This document shows, piece after piece, positions 1-7,094 of a DNA stretch of 26,286 bases. Origin of the DNA: an uncultured Lachnoclostridium sp. Its GTDB lineage: Bacteria; Bacillota; Clostridia; Lachnospirales; Lachnospiraceae. The position numbers and the translations under genes were made by a program. Position 1 is the stretch's first letter, and every line of letters begins with the position of its first letter. The notes beneath the pieces were generated by a model. That model was not told the origin of the DNA. It saw nothing but the letters and a program-made list of their open reading frames with translations, and ran no database searches. The stretch is from NCBI GenBank assembly GCA_948330435.1, contig CAOJBY010000039.1, forward strand, positions 1-26,286, written 5' to 3'.

Positions 1-31
1 GAAGAGGTTTCGATCTCTTCCCTTTATTTTT
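1..31 (+). terminator. Possible intrinsic terminator at the window edge
   Basis: A 6-bp stem (GAAGAG at 1-6 with CTCTTC at 15-20, plus a possible G-T pair) is followed on the plus strand by CCTTTATTTTT. It could end a plus-strand gene lying to the left of the window. The upstream context is cut off, so this is tentative. Confidence 0.35.
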
Positions 32-65
32 GCCAATGATAATTATACTCTAAGCCGTAGCAAAA

Positions 66-97
66 GAGAGACGAAAAGCCGCAGCTCTCCGTCTCTT
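66..97 (-). terminator. Probable terminator of operon A
   Basis: Inverted repeat AGAGACG (67-73) and CGTCTCT (90-96) lies 13 bases after the aminotransferase stop codon. On the minus strand the stem is followed by a short T run (CTTTTG). The loop is long (16 nt) and the T run weak, so termination may be partial. Confidence 0.5.
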
Positions 98-108
98 ACT
101 TTCTTTAT

Positions 109-1647
109 CTAAATATTCTTTAAAGCCATAGAAAATTTCTCTATCAATATCTGCAGAACTATGTCATCGGCAATCAGCGGAAGTTTTAACAGCACTGCAG
201 GCGGACAATCCGCTTTGTAAAGCTGTGCACTTACATCAATGCACATACCATTTACTGCCCTCGCAAACTTTGCAGCCTCCTCCACACCGGAAAAATGAAT
301 AGCTGCCAGGTGTCCCTGTCCCTCTACGCAGGTAATATGATCCGGAAATTCTGCCACCAATCCAGCCAGGGCCTCATCCACTTTCTGCCCGGCTTTCGCA
401 ACTTCGCTTCCGTTCTCCCGTACAAATTCCATCGTAATCAGATATGCAAGGCTTGCCAGTTCTTCCTGTCCGTTGGTTACCAATGCGCCAAACTGGTTCA
501 GGCTGTCCATTTCATAAGAAGTAATCACCTTGGAAGCGGGATATTCCCCTCCCGGGAATCCCTTGCCAATAATTACAAAGTCAGGTTTTAACTTGTACTG
601 TTTGAACAGGAACATTCCCTCATACCACATACAGGACTGTATCTCGTCTGCCACAGTAGGTGTATCATATTCCTCACAAAGTTCATAGGCTTTCTGAAGA
701 TATTCCGGCTTAAGACGGATCCCTCCATAATTCATTAAAATAATTTCATGCAGAAAGCCTGCCGTCTTATAATCACCCTCGTTATACCGCTTTATCTTTG
801 CTTCAAAATCTGCCGTATCATTTTTCTTTACACTGACTACATGATATATTCCGGCCTCCTCAAAACGGGTACACAACTCCGGCCACATACCCCGCAAAGT
901 CTGGGCCAATACCGTTGTACCATGATAATTAGCTTCCAGACCCTCCTTATTATCCTCCACAACCAAAAATACCGGAATTTTTCCATGATACTTAGGGGCA
1001 TCAAAAGTTTTATCAAGACGATAGAAGCGGGTCAGAATCATTTTTATTGCCGCCTCAACAGCCAGAGAGCCCGTTTCCAGGTTAATAAGGCGGTTCAGCA
1101 CTTTTGCTTCCTTTGAGTTAAGAATCTCCTGAAGCCTCTCGTCCGGTTTATCAATTCCATTGATGTCCATGATAATCTGCCGTTCCATCAGGCGGGTAAT
1201 ATATCCTCTGGTATTGTTATGTGTCGCATTCGGAATGCCCAGTTGTCTTGCCTTTGTAATCAACTGGTAGCCCGGGAAACTATGTCCCAGAGGAATATGA
1301 TAATGTTCGCTTTTGGCTGCAATATAGCTTCTGCCATCCTGACCTACCCGCACACATCCGATTCCGCCCACCGGTGCCGCATTTACATTGGTAGCCCTGC
1401 GGAAAGATTCCGTAGGTGCTCCCTCCAATTTTACTGAAAGTGGCGGAATCACCTGTTCTCCCACTCTGGCAGCCAGTTTGTCACAACGTTCACCAAATTC
1501 CGGCGGGAAAAAATCAACCTTTGTTTCCGCAAGTTCCTCCGCTATGGCACTGTCTATCCCCAACACCTCTATGGCTGCATTTTTTACCGCATCCATATAA
1601 TCCTTTCCTAATAAATCACTTAAAGAACGACTTACATTATGCAACAT
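109..1647 (-). CDS. Class III (PLP-dependent) aminotransferase
   Basis: A 512-residue protein of the class III aminotransferase fold, which moves an amino group between an amine donor and a keto acid or aldehyde. Visible signatures are a substrate/PLP segment near residues 189-203 (NLETGSLAVEAAIKM), the cofactor Asp in VADEIQ (D334), and the Schiff-base lysine in IIGKGFPGG (K362). About 120 residues precede the usual core, longer than typical 430-460-residue members. The start is the ATG at 1647: GGAAGGAG lies about 9 nt upstream, whereas the ATG at 1656 directly abuts that site. It overlaps the stop of the preceding gene by 11 bp and is the last gene of operon A. The amino donor and acceptor are unknown. 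Alanine dehydrogenase in the co-regulated operon B suggests pyruvate/alanine as one pair (inference). Confidence 0.85.
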   Translation of the reverse strand: MLHNVSRSLSDLLGKDYMDAVKNAAIEVLGIDSAIAEELAETKVDFFPPEFGERCDKLAARVGEQVIPPLSVKLEGAPTESFRRATNVNAAPVGGIGCVRVGQDGRSYIAAKSEHYHIPLGHSFPGYQLITKARQLGIPNATHNNTRGYITRLMERQIIMDINGIDKPDERLQEILNSKEAKVLNRLINLETGSLAVEAAIKMILTRFYRLDKTFDAPKYHGKIPVFLVVEDNKEGLEANYHGTTVLAQTLRGMWPELCTRFEEAGIYHVVSVKKNDTADFEAKIKRYNEGDYKTAGFLHEIILMNYGGIRLKPEYLQKAYELCEEYDTPTVADEIQSCMWYEGMFLFKQYKLKPDFVIIGKGFPGGEYPASKVITSYEMDSLNQFGALVTNGQEELASLAYLITMEFVRENGSEVAKAGQKVDEALAGLVAEFPDHITCVEGQGHLAAIHFSGVEEAAKFARAVNGMCIDVSAQLYKADCPPAVLLKLPLIADDIVLQILIEKFSMALKNI

Positions 1648-2854
1648 AATTATCATCTCCTTCCTCATTGCTTGTCTCATTGTATGCAAGAAGCTCACTG
1701 AGCCGCATGCCATCTTTTGGTATAAAGTGCCGCAGATAATCCGTACTCCATGCCAGCCGGTACAGGCCCTGATAGCCAATGTCCTTTGTACTTAAATACA
1801 TTTCCTGAATCAGGTATATATGATCACAGCGAGGCGGCAGCGTTGGATCTTGCGGACGATCATAACACTCTTTTAATGCCCGTAGCACTTTCACCGGGTG
1901 AATGATACCATTTTTATTGGTTTCCGGAGAAAACGCCTCATGAGAAGAGTGAAGCCCATCCGTCTGCTGCATGTGAATAACCGGAGAGTAGGCCCCCAGT
2001 TCCCGAATCCATTCATAGCAGTCTGTATCACATACATCAGAAAAGAGGTATTCATTCTCCTCTACATCTTTCAATATTTCTCTGATAACTTCTTTTCGCA
2101 GAAAGCCGCAGCCTGCTTGTCGTTCCTTAGCATACAACTTCTGTGCTCTTTTACTTCCCAGCCATATGGGCAGATAGCCATCCTTACAGTAACGGGGAAA
2201 CGCTCTTTCCAGTTTTTCTTCTGTGGGACGCAGGTAATACGGGCAGTGGTGTCCCACATCCTCTGTCATATACAAAGGAAACTTGTTTTTCCGGTACATT
2301 TCCCTCATCAATTCTCTCATTCCTTTAATGGTAAAGGGCGGCTGGTGAGGTGTATACATCTGCTCCAACGCAAGGGTATCTACCCCATTATTCCTGGCAA
2401 GCTGACTTACATGATCCATGCATTCCTTATAGTGTTCCACCGCCTGCCCGTAACGAAACCTGTCGTAAAGAATCTCTTCCGGGATACCCTGTACATAATA
2501 ACCTACAGCCGCATCAATAGCCCCTGCAATACGCAGAAACTCTCCAAACCAGTTCTGCACATAGTGATTTCGTATTCTTTCATCCGGATGGGAGAATCCC
2601 ACCGTATCATAAGTGGAGTCATTGGAATACATCATAACAACCTCCACACCATACCTGGCCTTTTGTTCCATGACCTGGTCTATCCACTCGTCATGACATT
2701 CTCTGGGAGTTAAAAGCGGCTCAATCTCCAGATCCGCAACACATTCCACATATCGTAATCCCATTTCCCGAATTACCCTGCCCCATTCTGCCGGGGTCAC
2801 CCATCGCTTAATGGCAAAGCAATTGTCAATACCTATCGAAATTCTTGGATCCAT
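1637..2854 (-). CDS. Sugar (phosphate) isomerase/epimerase, TIM-barrel family
   Basis: A 405-residue protein resembling the xylose-isomerase-like TIM barrel superfamily, which isomerises or epimerises free or phosphorylated ketoses using a divalent metal. Candidate metal or acid/base residues sit on successive strands: E164 (ALEQMY), D199/H201/H202 (TEDVGHH), H294 and D299 (HMQQTDG) and E351 (LIQEMY). It is longer than the common 270-300-residue epimerases. The HMQQTDG signature reminds me of tetrulose-phosphate 3-epimerases, but that is memory, not a search. ATG at 2854 has GGAGG 8 nt upstream. It lies 27 bp after the Gfo/Idh gene and overlaps the aminotransferase start, so translation is probably coupled. 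Cytosolic; substrate unknown. Confidence 0.8.
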   Translation of the reverse strand: MDPRISIGIDNCFAIKRWVTPAEWGRVIREMGLRYVECVADLEIEPLLTPRECHDEWIDQVMEQKARYGVEVVMMYSNDSTYDTVGFSHPDERIRNHYVQNWFGEFLRIAGAIDAAVGYYVQGIPEEILYDRFRYGQAVEHYKECMDHVSQLARNNGVDTLALEQMYTPHQPPFTIKGMRELMREMYRKNKFPLYMTEDVGHHCPYYLRPTEEKLERAFPRYCKDGYLPIWLGSKRAQKLYAKERQAGCGFLRKEVIREILKDVEENEYLFSDVCDTDCYEWIRELGAYSPVIHMQQTDGLHSSHEAFSPETNKNGIIHPVKVLRALKECYDRPQDPTLPPRCDHIYLIQEMYLSTKDIGYQGLYRLAWSTDYLRHFIPKDGMRLSELLAYNETSNEEGDDNYVA

Positions 2855-2881
2855 GGCCGGAACCTCCTTCGCATTATTTTG

Positions 2882-4012
2882 TCAGACCGCCACCAGAGCC
2901 CCCTCTTTCTGGGAACGCAGTGCCGCTGTGTGCAGAGCATGTGAGATCGCTGTCTCTTCCGGAAGAAAACATCCAAAATCTACTGTCTGTCCATCAATTT
3001 CCTTTAAAAAAGAGGCCCACATCTGTAAAATAGAATCCGCAAATCCAAACTCGAAGATTGTCCCCGTCACTGTAGAAAACTGAGGTTTATTTCCAACTAC
3101 CACACGGCACCATGCCTGTTCTGCTCCCATCTGCTGGGTAAAATAGAACCCATTGGGATCGTCTGAAGTAAAGCGAATCGATGCATCCATGCCGTAAACT
3201 TCCAGATACCATTCGTTTGTTGCCCCTGGCTTCATCCGTTTCATTTCCAGGGTCATGGGAAACTCTTCACCTTTCTGGTCCTGTACCGTACATATAAGCG
3301 TAGCATTGTCCCAGGTTTCACAAGCAGCCATGCCACCCTTTCCGTCCGGTCGCTTTGTTATGTAGTTACAGAGTTTGGCACAGACATTTTTCGGAATCCA
3401 GCCCATACGAAAGGGAACATGTTCCGTATGAATTCCCAAATCTCCCATACAGCCATACTCTCCGTTTACAGAGATAATCCGTTTCCAGTTAATTGGTTTC
3501 ATAGGGTCCATATCGCTGGAATGGTTTAGGCCCGCCCGAACTTCCAAAATCTTTCCCGTTCGTCCTTCCCGTATCCATGCAATCAGCTTTTGACAGGCCG
3601 GATAAAAAGGAAATTCGCTGGCACAGCGTACAATGGACTTAGGATGGCGTTTGCATGCCTCTAAAATAGCCTCATTCGCCTCCTGATCCATGCCAAAAGG
3701 TTTTTCGCCCATGAAATGCTTTCCGGATTCTATAATATCTACATAGATCTGTTTATGCAGCACGTGAGGTACTGCACAATAAACAGCCTCAATCTCCGGG
3801 TTCTTCAACAGTTCCTGATAATCTGTGTACACATAGCGGACAGACGGTACTTTGGCAGTAAACCAATCCAGTGCCGCCGGATTGGCGTCGCAGACAGCAA
3901 TAATCTCCGGTGCCGGACATTCTTCGTTTAAGTGAGACCATCTTCCGGCTGCTCCCGCAAATTCTTTTCCCATCAATCCACATCCAATAATGCCAAACTT
4001 AATCGTTCTCAT
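2882..4012 (-). CDS. Gfo/Idh/MocA-family NAD(P)-dependent oxidoreductase
   Basis: A 376-residue dehydrogenase with an N-terminal Rossmann fold (FGIIGCGLMG, residues 7-16) and the family hallmark EKPFG (103-107), whose lysine is catalytic. The C-terminal alpha/beta substrate domain follows, with NHSSD near residues 183-187 and GDLGIH (211-216), where the histidine is the usual second catalytic residue. Relatives oxidise hydroxyls of sugars, inositols or sugar acids. It is the first gene of operon A, with an AAAGGAGG ribosome site just before the ATG. The promoter at 4089-4117 lies about 70 nt upstream. In this setting it probably oxidises a polyol or sugar hydroxyl to a ketone for the epimerase and aminotransferase that follow (inference). 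Confidence 0.9.
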   Translation of the reverse strand: MRTIKFGIIGCGLMGKEFAGAAGRWSHLNEECPAPEIIAVCDANPAALDWFTAKVPSVRYVYTDYQELLKNPEIEAVYCAVPHVLHKQIYVDIIESGKHFMGEKPFGMDQEANEAILEACKRHPKSIVRCASEFPFYPACQKLIAWIREGRTGKILEVRAGLNHSSDMDPMKPINWKRIISVNGEYGCMGDLGIHTEHVPFRMGWIPKNVCAKLCNYITKRPDGKGGMAACETWDNATLICTVQDQKGEEFPMTLEMKRMKPGATNEWYLEVYGMDASIRFTSDDPNGFYFTQQMGAEQAWCRVVVGNKPQFSTVTGTIFEFGFADSILQMWASFLKEIDGQTVDFGCFLPEETAISHALHTAALRSQKEGALVAV

Positions 4013-4088
4013 ACTTCCTCCTTTATTTCGTTTGTTTTAAATAGATGTTATTATTTTATTAATATATATTATAATTACCTTTTAATTT

Positions 4089-4117
4089 ATTCTATAATAT
4101 AATATAAAATATGTCAA
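4089..4117 (-). promoter_or_regulatory. Promoter of operon A
   Basis: Minus-strand TTGACA (4112-4117) and TAGAAT (4089-4094) are separated by 17 bp, a near-consensus sigma-A promoter. Flanking sequence 4071-4120 is repeated almost exactly at the operon B promoter (14974-15022). Confidence 0.8.
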
Positions 4118-4122
4118 TTATA

Positions 4123-4159
4123 AATATTAAAAAAGAAGATTTTAAATATTTTTAATATT
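4123..4159. promoter_or_regulatory. Inverted repeat between the divergent promoters
   Basis: Perfect 11-bp inverted repeat AATATTAAAAA (4123-4133) and TTTTTAATATT (4149-4159), with a 15-bp spacer. It fills the space between the two -35 boxes (4112-4117 minus, 4161-4166 plus). A similar 10-bp repeat lies at 15027-15036/15050-15059 upstream of the operon B promoter. It could be a regulator site, but in such AT-rich DNA chance is a real alternative. Confidence 0.4.
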
Positions 4160-4160
4160 G

Positions 4161-4189
4161 TTGACTTTCTATTTAAAATAAGGCATACT
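4161..4189 (+). promoter_or_regulatory. Promoter of the deoR-type regulator gene
   Basis: TTGACT (4161-4166) and CATACT (4184-4189) are separated by 17 bp, about 64 bp before the start codon. The -10 box is weak (4/6), and its 3' half is inside the palindrome at 4187-4201. Confidence 0.6.
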
Positions 4190-4201
4190 TATTTAATAAG
4201 T
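4187..4201. promoter_or_regulatory. Candidate DeoR operator (palindrome)
   Basis: ACTTATT-T-AATAAGT is a perfect 7-bp inverted repeat with one central base. It overlaps the -10 box and start point of the regulator promoter, the position expected of an autorepressor site. No binding data. Confidence 0.5.
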
Positions 4202-4252
4202 TAAAAAAGATATGGAATTTCAAAATTTATCTTTACAAAAGGCGGGTATGAA

Positions 4253-5011
4253 ATGGACATTTCACAAAGAAGAGATATGTTAAAACAAATCATTACGGAG
4301 CGTCAGGAAGTTCCCATCTGTGAGCTTAACAAACAATTTGACGTATCCAGCGTAACATTGCGCAACGACTTGATTTATCTTGAGCGAATTGGTGTCTGCA
4401 AGAGATTATTCGGAAAAGTTATTGCCTGTACCAACCCACTTCCTGTAAATTTAAATTATGGGTATATCAAAAACCAGGCAGAGAAAGAACGCATCGGCAA
4501 GTATGCCGCCTCTCTGATTCAGCCGGGAGATTCCGTTCTTATCTACACCGGCTCCACCACCAGACAGATTGCCCGATTCGTCAATCCGGAGATAGACTTT
4601 ATTGCAGTGACGAATTGTCTGTATACTGCTCTGGAACTGCAAAGTTCTGAAAATGTTCAGGTTGTTGTCTTAGGTGGTGCCATGAACCGTAAAATCTGTG
4701 CAACTTTCGGCATACAGACCATTCAGCAGATTCGGGAATTTAATCTGGATAAACTTTTTATCTCTGTAGACGGAATTGATGCAAAAATGGGAATCACCAA
4801 TGCAATGCCCTTTGAAAGCGAGATTAATCAAGTGGTTTTAGAGTGTGCAAAGGAGTGCATTGTTGTAGCGGATCATACAAAGATCGGAAATGTCAGTTTT
4901 GTACAGATGGGAGAGATTCAACAGGTCAATATGCTCATCACCGACACTGGTGCTGACCCAGAAGCCATAAGCGATCTTAAGAAAGCCGGAGTTGATGTAA
5001 GGCTGGTGTAG
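4253..5011 (+). CDS. DeoR-family transcriptional regulator
   Basis: A 252-residue repressor typical of DeoR/GlpR proteins. An N-terminal winged helix-turn-helix (about residues 5-57, with the recognition segment around VSSVTLRNDLIYLE) is followed by the DeoR sugar-phosphate-sensing domain. That domain shows the GSTTRQIA phosphate-binding loop (100-107), the VLGG strand (139-142), FISVDGID (169-176) and the terminal ADHTKIG motif (206-212). Family members are released from DNA by a phosphorylated sugar. The start is the ATG at 4253, with AAAGGCGG 7 nt upstream. It is divergent from operon A and convergent with operon B, whose last gene ends 64 bp away. The shared promoter blocks make it the likely regulator of both operons, with the kinase product or a later sugar phosphate as inducer (inference). 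Confidence 0.92.
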   Translation: MDISQRRDMLKQIITERQEVPICELNKQFDVSSVTLRNDLIYLERIGVCKRLFGKVIACTNPLPVNLNYGYIKNQAEKERIGKYAASLIQPGDSVLIYTGSTTRQIARFVNPEIDFIAVTNCLYTALELQSSENVQVVVLGGAMNRKICATFGIQTIQQIREFNLDKLFISVDGIDAKMGITNAMPFESEINQVVLECAKECIVVADHTKIGNVSFVQMGEIQQVNMLITDTGADPEAISDLKKAGVDVRLV

Positions 5012-5027
5012 TTTTTATATTTTGCAT

Positions 5028-5067
5028 AAAGGGGATATCGAATCATTTATTTTTCGATATCCCCTTT
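5028..5067. terminator. Bidirectional terminator between convergent genes
   Basis: A 14-bp perfect stem, AAAGGGGATATCGA (5028-5041) and its complement (5054-5067), with a 12-nt loop. It lies between the deoR stop (5011) and the end of operon B (5076). A-rich and T-rich flanks suit termination in both directions. Confidence 0.85.
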
Positions 5068-5075
5068 GGAATTCA

Positions 5076-6080
5076 TCAAAATTCTCTTCCATATGCCAGA
5101 GTATATTCCCGCAACAAGCGGATAATCGCCGGTACGTTATTTTCTTTCTGGTACTCGTGAATTTGTTCTTTTGGAAGTTCCCGTGCAATACGCATAATGG
5201 TATTTGCCTGTGCAATAAATTCGCAGGTGGCTTCATAGCCATCCATGCGGGCCGGCCAGTTATCCATAATATACCAGCCGTCATAGCCTATCTCATCCAG
5301 CTTCCAGAAGAATTCCAGGCTCTGCCACAGACTTACCGTTCCAAAGATCAAATCATCATCCGCTCTTCCATAGTTGTCATTCAGGTGAATCATATCCAGG
5401 CGTCCATAAGCATTTGCAAGGGCTGCAGACTCGGCAGGGTTCTCCATCCCGAAAAGGGCATGCCCATAATCCACGATAACACCTACATTATCCAATCCGA
5501 CTTTCTCACATAGCAGCAGAACCCTTGAAACATCACCGGCAAACTGGTATGTGAGTGGTTCATATTTTTTATATTCCAGAGTCACTTTCACATCCGGACG
5601 GTATGCGGCAATTTCCCGAATACACTCTGCCATATACTCCCACTGGAGGGTATAATCCGCCTGAAAAGGATAATCATAGCCATCATGTGCCATCCAGAAC
5701 ATAATATCCAACGCATCAGATGCCGCTGCATAGTCCATCGCCTGTTTCCCCAGTTCCACAATCTCCCGCCGGACTTTCGGGTCTCTGGCAGAGAATGTCC
5801 CGAATCGCCATTTACGGTTCATCCAGTTATCCGGAGCAATGGTTCCCACCCGCATTCCGTAATCCGTCACCAGTTTATTCAGCTTAACCGGATCCATGGA
5901 ATTCTCATCCATGGCATAACTCATAGCTCCTACACCGCCCATTTTCGCAAAAAGTTCACACTGTTTTTCATAGGGAAATGCCGCCTCCGGCCCTTTATAA
6001 CCCTTATCTACAAATCTGTCGCACATATTCGAAAATGCGGCTCCTGAACATTGCATTTTCAACAAATATTTATTATCCAT
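5076..6080 (-). CDS. Sugar isomerase/epimerase, xylose-isomerase-like TIM barrel
   Basis: A 334-residue metal-dependent TIM-barrel protein. Likely ligands are E169 (VTLEYKKYEP), D204 and H207 (IVDYGHA), H232 and D235 (MIHLNDNYG), and D273 in the last strand (YIMDNWPARMDG). The fold is that of sugar isomerases and 3-epimerases. With the rhamnulokinase-like kinase in the same operon, an aldose-ketose isomerase role analogous to rhamnose isomerase is possible but unproven. The start is the ATG at 6080, 1 nt after the permease stop. GGGGAGGTGG lies 12-14 nt upstream inside the permease end, a rather long spacing. An in-frame ATG at 6113 would overlap the permease and lacks a better site. It is the last gene of operon B and the second epimerase-type protein of the regulon. 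Confidence 0.82.
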   Translation of the reverse strand: MDNKYLLKMQCSGAAFSNMCDRFVDKGYKGPEAAFPYEKQCELFAKMGGVGAMSYAMDENSMDPVKLNKLVTDYGMRVGTIAPDNWMNRKWRFGTFSARDPKVRREIVELGKQAMDYAAASDALDIMFWMAHDGYDYPFQADYTLQWEYMAECIREIAAYRPDVKVTLEYKKYEPLTYQFAGDVSRVLLLCEKVGLDNVGVIVDYGHALFGMENPAESAALANAYGRLDMIHLNDNYGRADDDLIFGTVSLWQSLEFFWKLDEIGYDGWYIMDNWPARMDGYEATCEFIAQANTIMRIARELPKEQIHEYQKENNVPAIIRLLREYTLAYGREF

Positions 6081-6081
6081 A

Positions 6082-7065
6082 TTACTTAAAGCCACCTCCC
6101 CGAACGGTGTCAATCAAAACCGCAAGCAAAAGGACCAGGCCTCGAACCAATTGCTGGTAGTAAGATTGAATAGACAGCAATGTCATTCCGTTATTAATGA
6201 CCATTAAGATCATCATTCCCAAAAATACTCCGCCGATATTTCCCTTTCCGCCCGTAAGACCCAGACCCCCTACTAAAACGGAGGTAGTAATATCAATCTC
6301 AGAACCTACGCCGGATGCCGGAATAGCCGTCATATTCTGTCCAACTCCAAGAATCCCTGCCACACCGGATGCAAATGCTGCACAAAGCATACCGATAAAC
6401 CGCGTGCGGTCTACATTTATACCAGACAGATGTGCCGCCCTGGGATTTGCCCCCACCGCATAGACTTGACGGCCAAATGTAGTATATTTTAATACAAACC
6501 AAGCGATGAAAAATGCCAGCAGCATTACCACCATAGAAGTGGGAATTCCAAGAATTTTTCCCTGGCCGATAAAGCGCAGAACCGGATCCGTCAAGGGCAG
6601 ATTCCTGGCCTCCGTAAGTATATATGCACATGCCCGATAGACATTCATGGTTCCCAGTGTTACGATAATGGGCGGAATTCGTCCCACCGTCAGCAATATG
6701 GCATTTACGGAGCCACAAAGAATACTCATAGCCAGTGCTCCCAAAATTCCAATCCAGACATTGCATCCCATACTCGTCATCAGTACTCCAAGAAAAGTGC
6801 CGCAGAGAGCCGACGTGGCATACTGGGACAGTTCCAATGCCCCCATAAGCATATAAACAGTCAAACCGGCTGCCATTGTACCTGTAACAGATGCCGCCAG
6901 GCCGATGTTCATGAAGTTATTCATGGTCAAAAAGTAAGGTGACAGAAAAGCCATAATCGCACACAAGACAATGAGTGCAATGAGCAGGCTGCAGTTATAG
7001 CTTCTAAGAAAGCTCAGCATGCTGTTTTTCAGGCCTGTTTTTTTCCCAGTCATATTATTTTGCAT
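6082..7065 (-). CDS. Sugar ABC transporter permease (ribose/xylose type)
   Basis: A 327-residue polytopic membrane protein of the branched-chain/ribose permease family (RbsC-like). About eight to ten hydrophobic segments are visible from residue 28 onward. The conserved cytoplasmic loop that contacts the ATPase (GRQVYAVGANPRAAHLSGI, about residues 219-237) is present. I chose the ATG at 7065 because GGAGG sits 8 nt upstream; an ATG at 7080 is preceded too closely by AAGGA. It lies 29 bp after the ATPase stop and 1 nt before the next gene. It forms the channel of the importer made with the two genes upstream. A single permease gene implies a homodimer, as in RbsABC. Confidence 0.9.
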   Translation of the reverse strand: MQNNMTGKKTGLKNSMLSFLRSYNCSLLIALIVLCAIMAFLSPYFLTMNNFMNIGLAASVTGTMAAGLTVYMLMGALELSQYATSALCGTFLGVLMTSMGCNVWIGILGALAMSILCGSVNAILLTVGRIPPIIVTLGTMNVYRACAYILTEARNLPLTDPVLRFIGQGKILGIPTSMVVMLLAFFIAWFVLKYTTFGRQVYAVGANPRAAHLSGINVDRTRFIGMLCAAFASGVAGILGVGQNMTAIPASGVGSEIDITTSVLVGGLGLTGGKGNIGGVFLGMMILMVINNGMTLLSIQSYYQQLVRGLVLLLAVLIDTVRGGGFK

Positions 7066-7094
7066 CCTCTTTTCCTCCATTCCTTAAAAGCTTA

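Noticed and set aside
1898..2713. Long open frame on the plus strand (271 codons)
   Set aside because: It lies entirely antisense to the epimerase gene, has no ribosome site, and its composition (rich in Ile, His, Arg and Phe) is that of an antisense shadow.
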